From: Psychrobacter sp. NZS113
Lineage (GTDB): Bacteria; Pseudomonadota; Gammaproteobacteria; Pseudomonadales; Moraxellaceae
NCBI RefSeq assembly: GCF_015864825.1
Contig: NZ_JADYWL010000009.1
Span: 1 to 64,000 of the forward strand
Direction: 5' to 3'
Length of the DNA: 64,000 bases
Positions 61,654 through 64,000 of this stretch are shown here, piece after piece. The notes beneath the pieces are model-generated. The model did not search any database. It saw only the letters and a program-made list of their open reading frames with translations, and was not told where the DNA came from. The position numbers were made by a program, and so were the translations under genes. Within the stretch, counting starts at the first letter, position 1. The number at the start of each line of letters is the position of its first letter.

Positions 61654-61821
61654 ATGAAACAGAAAACTCATATTCCAACCAATCCAAAACAAAAACCATA
61701 TCAATATCAGCCTAAATGGCAACTCTCTCTACTCAAAGCAGTAGTTAGCATCCTATTACCTTACTTGCTATCACTGCCTGATATCAGCATTCATATCTAT
61801 CACATTAATATCATGTTTTAG
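61654..61821 (+). CDS. Possible 55-residue membrane peptide
   Basis: ATG-to-TAG frame of 56 codons with GGAG 9 bases upstream. The N-terminal half is polar (MKQKTHIPTNPKQKPYQYQP), and a single predicted helix follows (LSLLKAVVSILLPYLLSLP). This is the layout of a small inner-membrane peptide, but I do not recognise it and cannot exclude chance. It lies downstream of the tandem palindromes, which could control it. Confidence 0.4.
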   Translation: MKQKTHIPTNPKQKPYQYQPKWQLSLLKAVVSILLPYLLSLPDISIHIYHINIMF

Positions 61822-61922
61822 CGCCAAAAGCTTAGCACTACCCTAGCCGATACTCGTATCCTATAGACTTTTATATAGCGAGCCGTTAGGGTAAATGCTA
61901 CACCTTTATACTGGTTTATCCT

Positions 61923-62879
61923 ATGTCCGAGCCTATCGCTCAACCCACCTCTACCCGCCCTATAGATGATGCCCCTTGGGAGCGTTACCGTCGACCCTAC
62001 GTGCGTGATTTGGCTTATGCGCTTGCTTGTCCTAACGTATTAACTCAGTGGATAGACTTTGCACCGCATGAGAATACACATGCTATTTCAGTACATAGTT
62101 CTCACTTTTGGCAAGCACAGTTTGAGGCGTATGAGCAGCGGTTAACAGAGCTGGATACCACCACTGACTATCAAGCGTTGACTCGATATTTACTTAAGCG
62201 CCCAAGTCCTAATCGACTGGGGTTTCACTTTGAAGGGTTATTATCATTTTGGTTAGAAGATGGATTTGCGCACCAATTGCATCCGTACGAGACACTCGCT
62301 AATAACGTGCAGTTATTTAACGGTAAGCAAACGACTGGTGAAATAGATTTAATCTTGTATAACCATCAAGACAAGCTGGTTGAGCATTGGGAGCTGGCCA
62401 TCAAGTTTTTTATGGGATCAGCCCCTTTTGAACCTGTGAACTGGGTGGGGATTAATGCCAATGACAATTTGCAGCGCAAGATGACACACATGCAGACCAA
62501 GCAGTTTCGGGCGGTGTGGGTAGATACAGACAATCATGGGCAAGTTAAAATTGACAAACGTTATGGCATTATAAAAGGTCGATTCTTTTTGCCTATAGGC
62601 ATAAATAACTTTAACTACCCTGCTTGGCTAACACCCAGCTTTCCGATGCATGAATGGTGCGATAAGAATAATATGGCTAATCTCGCTAGCATCGACATGA
62701 CACAGTTACGAGCCGCGCATTATATAGAATGGTTTACCAAGCGCGACTTTTACGATGCGTATCAAACACAAACGGTTTGGTCAGATAATGAGCCGCCTGC
62801 GACAGGATTATATTTTGTGAAAGATAGACCAATCGTTATTTGTCCCAATCAACCAAACCAAATAGATGAAGCGTCTTAG
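61923..62879 (+). CDS. DUF1853 family protein
   Basis: A 318-residue protein. NRLGFHFEGLLSFWLEDGF (about 98-115), TTGEIDLILYNHQ (137-149) and EHWELAIKFFMG (154-165) are the DUF1853 core. The order Glu140-x-Asp142, Glu157 and Lys161 resembles the metal site of PD-(D/E)XK nucleases, with an E-x-x-x-K spacing; nuclease activity is an inference. No signal peptide or membrane helix. Function of the family is unknown. It is followed by a MITE-like element. Confidence 0.78.
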   Translation: MSEPIAQPTSTRPIDDAPWERYRRPYVRDLAYALACPNVLTQWIDFAPHENTHAISVHSSHFWQAQFEAYEQRLTELDTTTDYQALTRYLLKRPSPNRLGFHFEGLLSFWLEDGFAHQLHPYETLANNVQLFNGKQTTGEIDLILYNHQDKLVEHWELAIKFFMGSAPFEPVNWVGINANDNLQRKMTHMQTKQFRAVWVDTDNHGQVKIDKRYGIIKGRFFLPIGINNFNYPAWLTPSFPMHEWCDKNNMANLASIDMTQLRAAHYIEWFTKRDFYDAYQTQTVWSDNEPPATGLYFVKDRPIVICPNQPNQIDEAS

Positions 62880-62884
62880 CTAAC

Positions 62885-63060
62885 CTAGGGCGTGTCATCA
62901 ATTAGCACATTAATACATTTAGTGGCCTTAAAATGGCTAAATTTTGCTAAACATCGTCAGCAATTTTGCCAATATGTTCATATTGACGGCAATTTCTTCC
63001 TTGTTTATCTACAATTTTTCTCATTTTAAGCCTCACAATCTAATTGAGGACACGCCCTAG
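62885..63060. mobile_element. 176-bp MITE-like element with 21-bp inverted ends
   Basis: Left end 62885-62905 (CTAGGGCGTGTCATCAATTAG) and right end 63040-63060 are inverted copies with one mismatch in 21. The outer CTAG on both sides may be a 4-bp target duplication, as IS5-group elements prefer CTAG-like targets. The inside carries no ORF but has a hairpin (CAATATG-tt-CATATTG, near 62977-62992). It looks like a non-autonomous derivative of an IS5-family-type element; the parent is not in the window. Confidence 0.72.
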
Positions 63061-63079
63061 ATACTTAAAACGGACAAGC

Positions 63080-63610
63080 TTAATAATTTTCAATCACCTG
63101 CATCAGCTCATATCTAAGCATGTCTGCACTGGGCATACGCTCTGCATGAAAGCGCACCATCGCAATACCAGCACTGGCAAGCGCTTTGTCTTTCTTGTCA
63201 TCAGCCTTTTGCCGCGCTTTACTACTATGCGTCCAATCATCAAGCTCGATAGCCACCAGCGTGGTCTGAGCATCGACATCCACGATCACGTAGTCAACGC
63301 TCTGGCGACAGATACGATTGAACCAAAAGCTACGTTCTGATGTCTCACTACTATTGGCTTCAATGATTCGTGATAGCTGAACTTGCACGAATATGTGATA
63401 TTCAGGCAGCGCGTTTTTTAACTTATTAAAAAATATCACTTCAGTATCCGTCATAATCGGCATCGGCGCAAACGGCCAAATAGCCAACTCATCACCGCGT
63501 ACTGGCTTTGGATCAGGCTCAACGACGGTGCGTTTTTCTAACAGTTTTGGTACGGTAATCAGCCCTAAAAACCCAACGGCCAAAATTAAAAATATAACAC
63601 CAAACGACAT
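63080..63610 (-). CDS. DUF2726 membrane-anchored protein
   Basis: 176 residues. One N-terminal helix (VIFLILAVGFLGLITVP) is followed by a linker and the DUF2726 domain: FFNKLKNALPEYHIFVQVQL, VDYVIVDVDAQTTLVAIELD and KKDKALASAGIAMVRFHAER. Asp106 and Glu122-x-Asp124 could be the acidic residues of a PD-(D/E)XK-like fold, the fold usually suggested for the family. Function unknown. The ATG at 63610 is not near a strong ribosome binding site. Confidence 0.8.
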   Translation of the reverse strand: MSFGVIFLILAVGFLGLITVPKLLEKRTVVEPDPKPVRGDELAIWPFAPMPIMTDTEVIFFNKLKNALPEYHIFVQVQLSRIIEANSSETSERSFWFNRICRQSVDYVIVDVDAQTTLVAIELDDWTHSSKARQKADDKKDKALASAGIAMVRFHAERMPSADMLRYELMQVIENY

Positions 63611-63789
63611 GGTTTTACCTTATACATGATTAAAGCGGTCAGATAGCTATGGTGACTTCGTGGAAGTGGCAACACATAACTGACCACGGCAAGGCAGTCT
63701 TGATAGACTGACAGGTTATAAAAAGAGAAGTAGAGAAAAACGGTGCTTATCGTAACCAAGCTGACCTAAATCGGCAAACGATAAAACAA

Positions 63790-63816
63790 AAAACACGACA
63801 ATAGATGTCGTGTTTT
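63790..63816 (-). terminator. Terminator after the SPOR-domain gene
   Basis: AAAACACGACA and TGTCGTGTTTT form a perfect stem with a 5-base loop; on the minus strand it is followed by a T tract. The 63611-63881 gap holds nothing else. Confidence 0.85.
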
Positions 63817-63881
63817 CATGATGACGATAAGGTCAATTCGGTATACTAGAATACAAACTTAGCAAACCAGCTATCAAGCTA

Positions 63882-64000
63882 TCACCAGTATAATACCCAA
63901 GCGCCCGTTGTATTCACTTTAGGGTCACTATTAATCTTATCCTTTAGCGCCAAGGCTGCGATTTTACCACGCTCAGGGCCGACCACGACCCGGACGCCGC
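63882..64000 (-). CDS. SPOR-domain protein, C-terminal end (cut by window edge)
   Basis: Only the last 39 codons are in the window; the 5' part lies beyond base 64000. The reading frame GVRVVVGPERGKIAALALKD then KINSDPKVNTTGAWVLYW matches the end of a SPOR domain (V-R-V-G-P-x-x-x-x-x-A-x-x-x-x-x-L), which binds septal peptidoglycan with denuded glycan strands. The protein is likely related to FtsN/DedD-type division factors. The frame is fixed by the TGA at 63882-63884 and the downstream terminator. Confidence 0.7.
   Translation of the reverse strand, partial: GVRVVVGPERGKIAALALKDKINSDPKVNTTGAWVLYW

Larger units (their letters stand above)
61532..61922. other. Gap with tandem palindromes and a possible small gene
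   Basis: About 390 bases between the unknown gene and the DUF1853 gene. It holds two tandem palindromic sites (61540-61572), a short CCGTA/TACGG inverted repeat near 61616-61635, and a possible 55-codon gene at 61654-61821. Nothing else is seen. Confidence 0.5.

Noticed and set aside
60390..63060. A genomic island bounded by tRNA-Pro attachment sites
   Set aside because: No integrase and no second copy of the tRNA 3' end was seen within the window, so only an accessory-looking stretch can be stated.

Overview
The window is a piece of a gammaproteobacterial chromosome with moderate to low GC content. Gene order and protein sequences fit Moraxellaceae, most probably Psychrobacter. This is a judgement from recognising the proteins and from linkages such as pyrB with an inactive dihydroorotase, DUF2069 next to wrbA, and the split S10/spc/alpha ribosomal cluster. 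No 16S rRNA gene is present to settle it. Most of the window is conserved core genome. The less ordinary material is in the intergenic repeats and in a small accessory stretch after tRNA-Pro near the right end.

Left part (1-36.4 kb). The start of pntA (cut by the window edge) is followed by yaaA, a small secreted protein, groES-groEL with a sigma-32-like promoter, a DUF3108 protein, DUF2069 with wrbA, and a run of inner-membrane proteins (YihY/BrkB, DUF2254, a CPA1 antiporter, DUF2127). Next come pyrB with a dihydroorotase-like partner that lacks the metal ligands, fbp, a SpoU-type methyltransferase gene, etfB-etfA, a DUF421 gene and a CspA-type cold-shock gene. They are followed by ilvI-ilvH-ilvC, a DUF4124 protein, the divergent pair nnr/queG, a BON-LysM protein, yceD-rpmF-fabD-fabG-acpP, epmC and a yciO-type gene.

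Middle part (36.5-50.6 kb, all minus strand). This is one ribosomal protein super-cluster, in transcription order: rpsJ-rplC-rplD-rplW-rplB-rpsS-rplV-rpsC-rplP-rpmC-rpsQ (S10 group), rplN-rplX-rplE-rpsN-rpsH-rplF-rplR-rpsE-rpmD-rplO-secY-rpmJ (spc group) and rpsM-rpsK-rpsD-rpoA-rplQ (alpha group). I can place a good sigma-70-like promoter before each group, and there are structured leaders or attenuator-like hairpins in the unusually long gaps. rpmJ and rpmD are small genes I read directly from the sequence.

Right part (51-64 kb). The cell-shape cluster mreB-mreC-mreD-maf-rng (minus strand) diverges from gatC-gatA-gatB (plus strand). tRNA-Pro(GGG) follows, and after it an AT-rich stretch holds an unrecognised 283-aa protein, two tandem palindromes exactly 20 bp apart, a possible 55-aa membrane peptide, a DUF1853 protein, a 176-bp element with 21-bp inverted ends (MITE-like, CTAG-flanked) and a DUF2726 protein. 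The 3' end of a SPOR-domain gene closes the window.

I did not find a CRISPR array, a complete transposase, a prophage or a recognisable defence system. The best leads for something undescribed are the dispersed ~105-bp palindromic repeat (two copies), the MITE-like element, the tandem palindromic operator-like sites beside the unknown gene, a pseudoknot-capable alpha-operon leader, and a two-state hairpin inside the spc operon.
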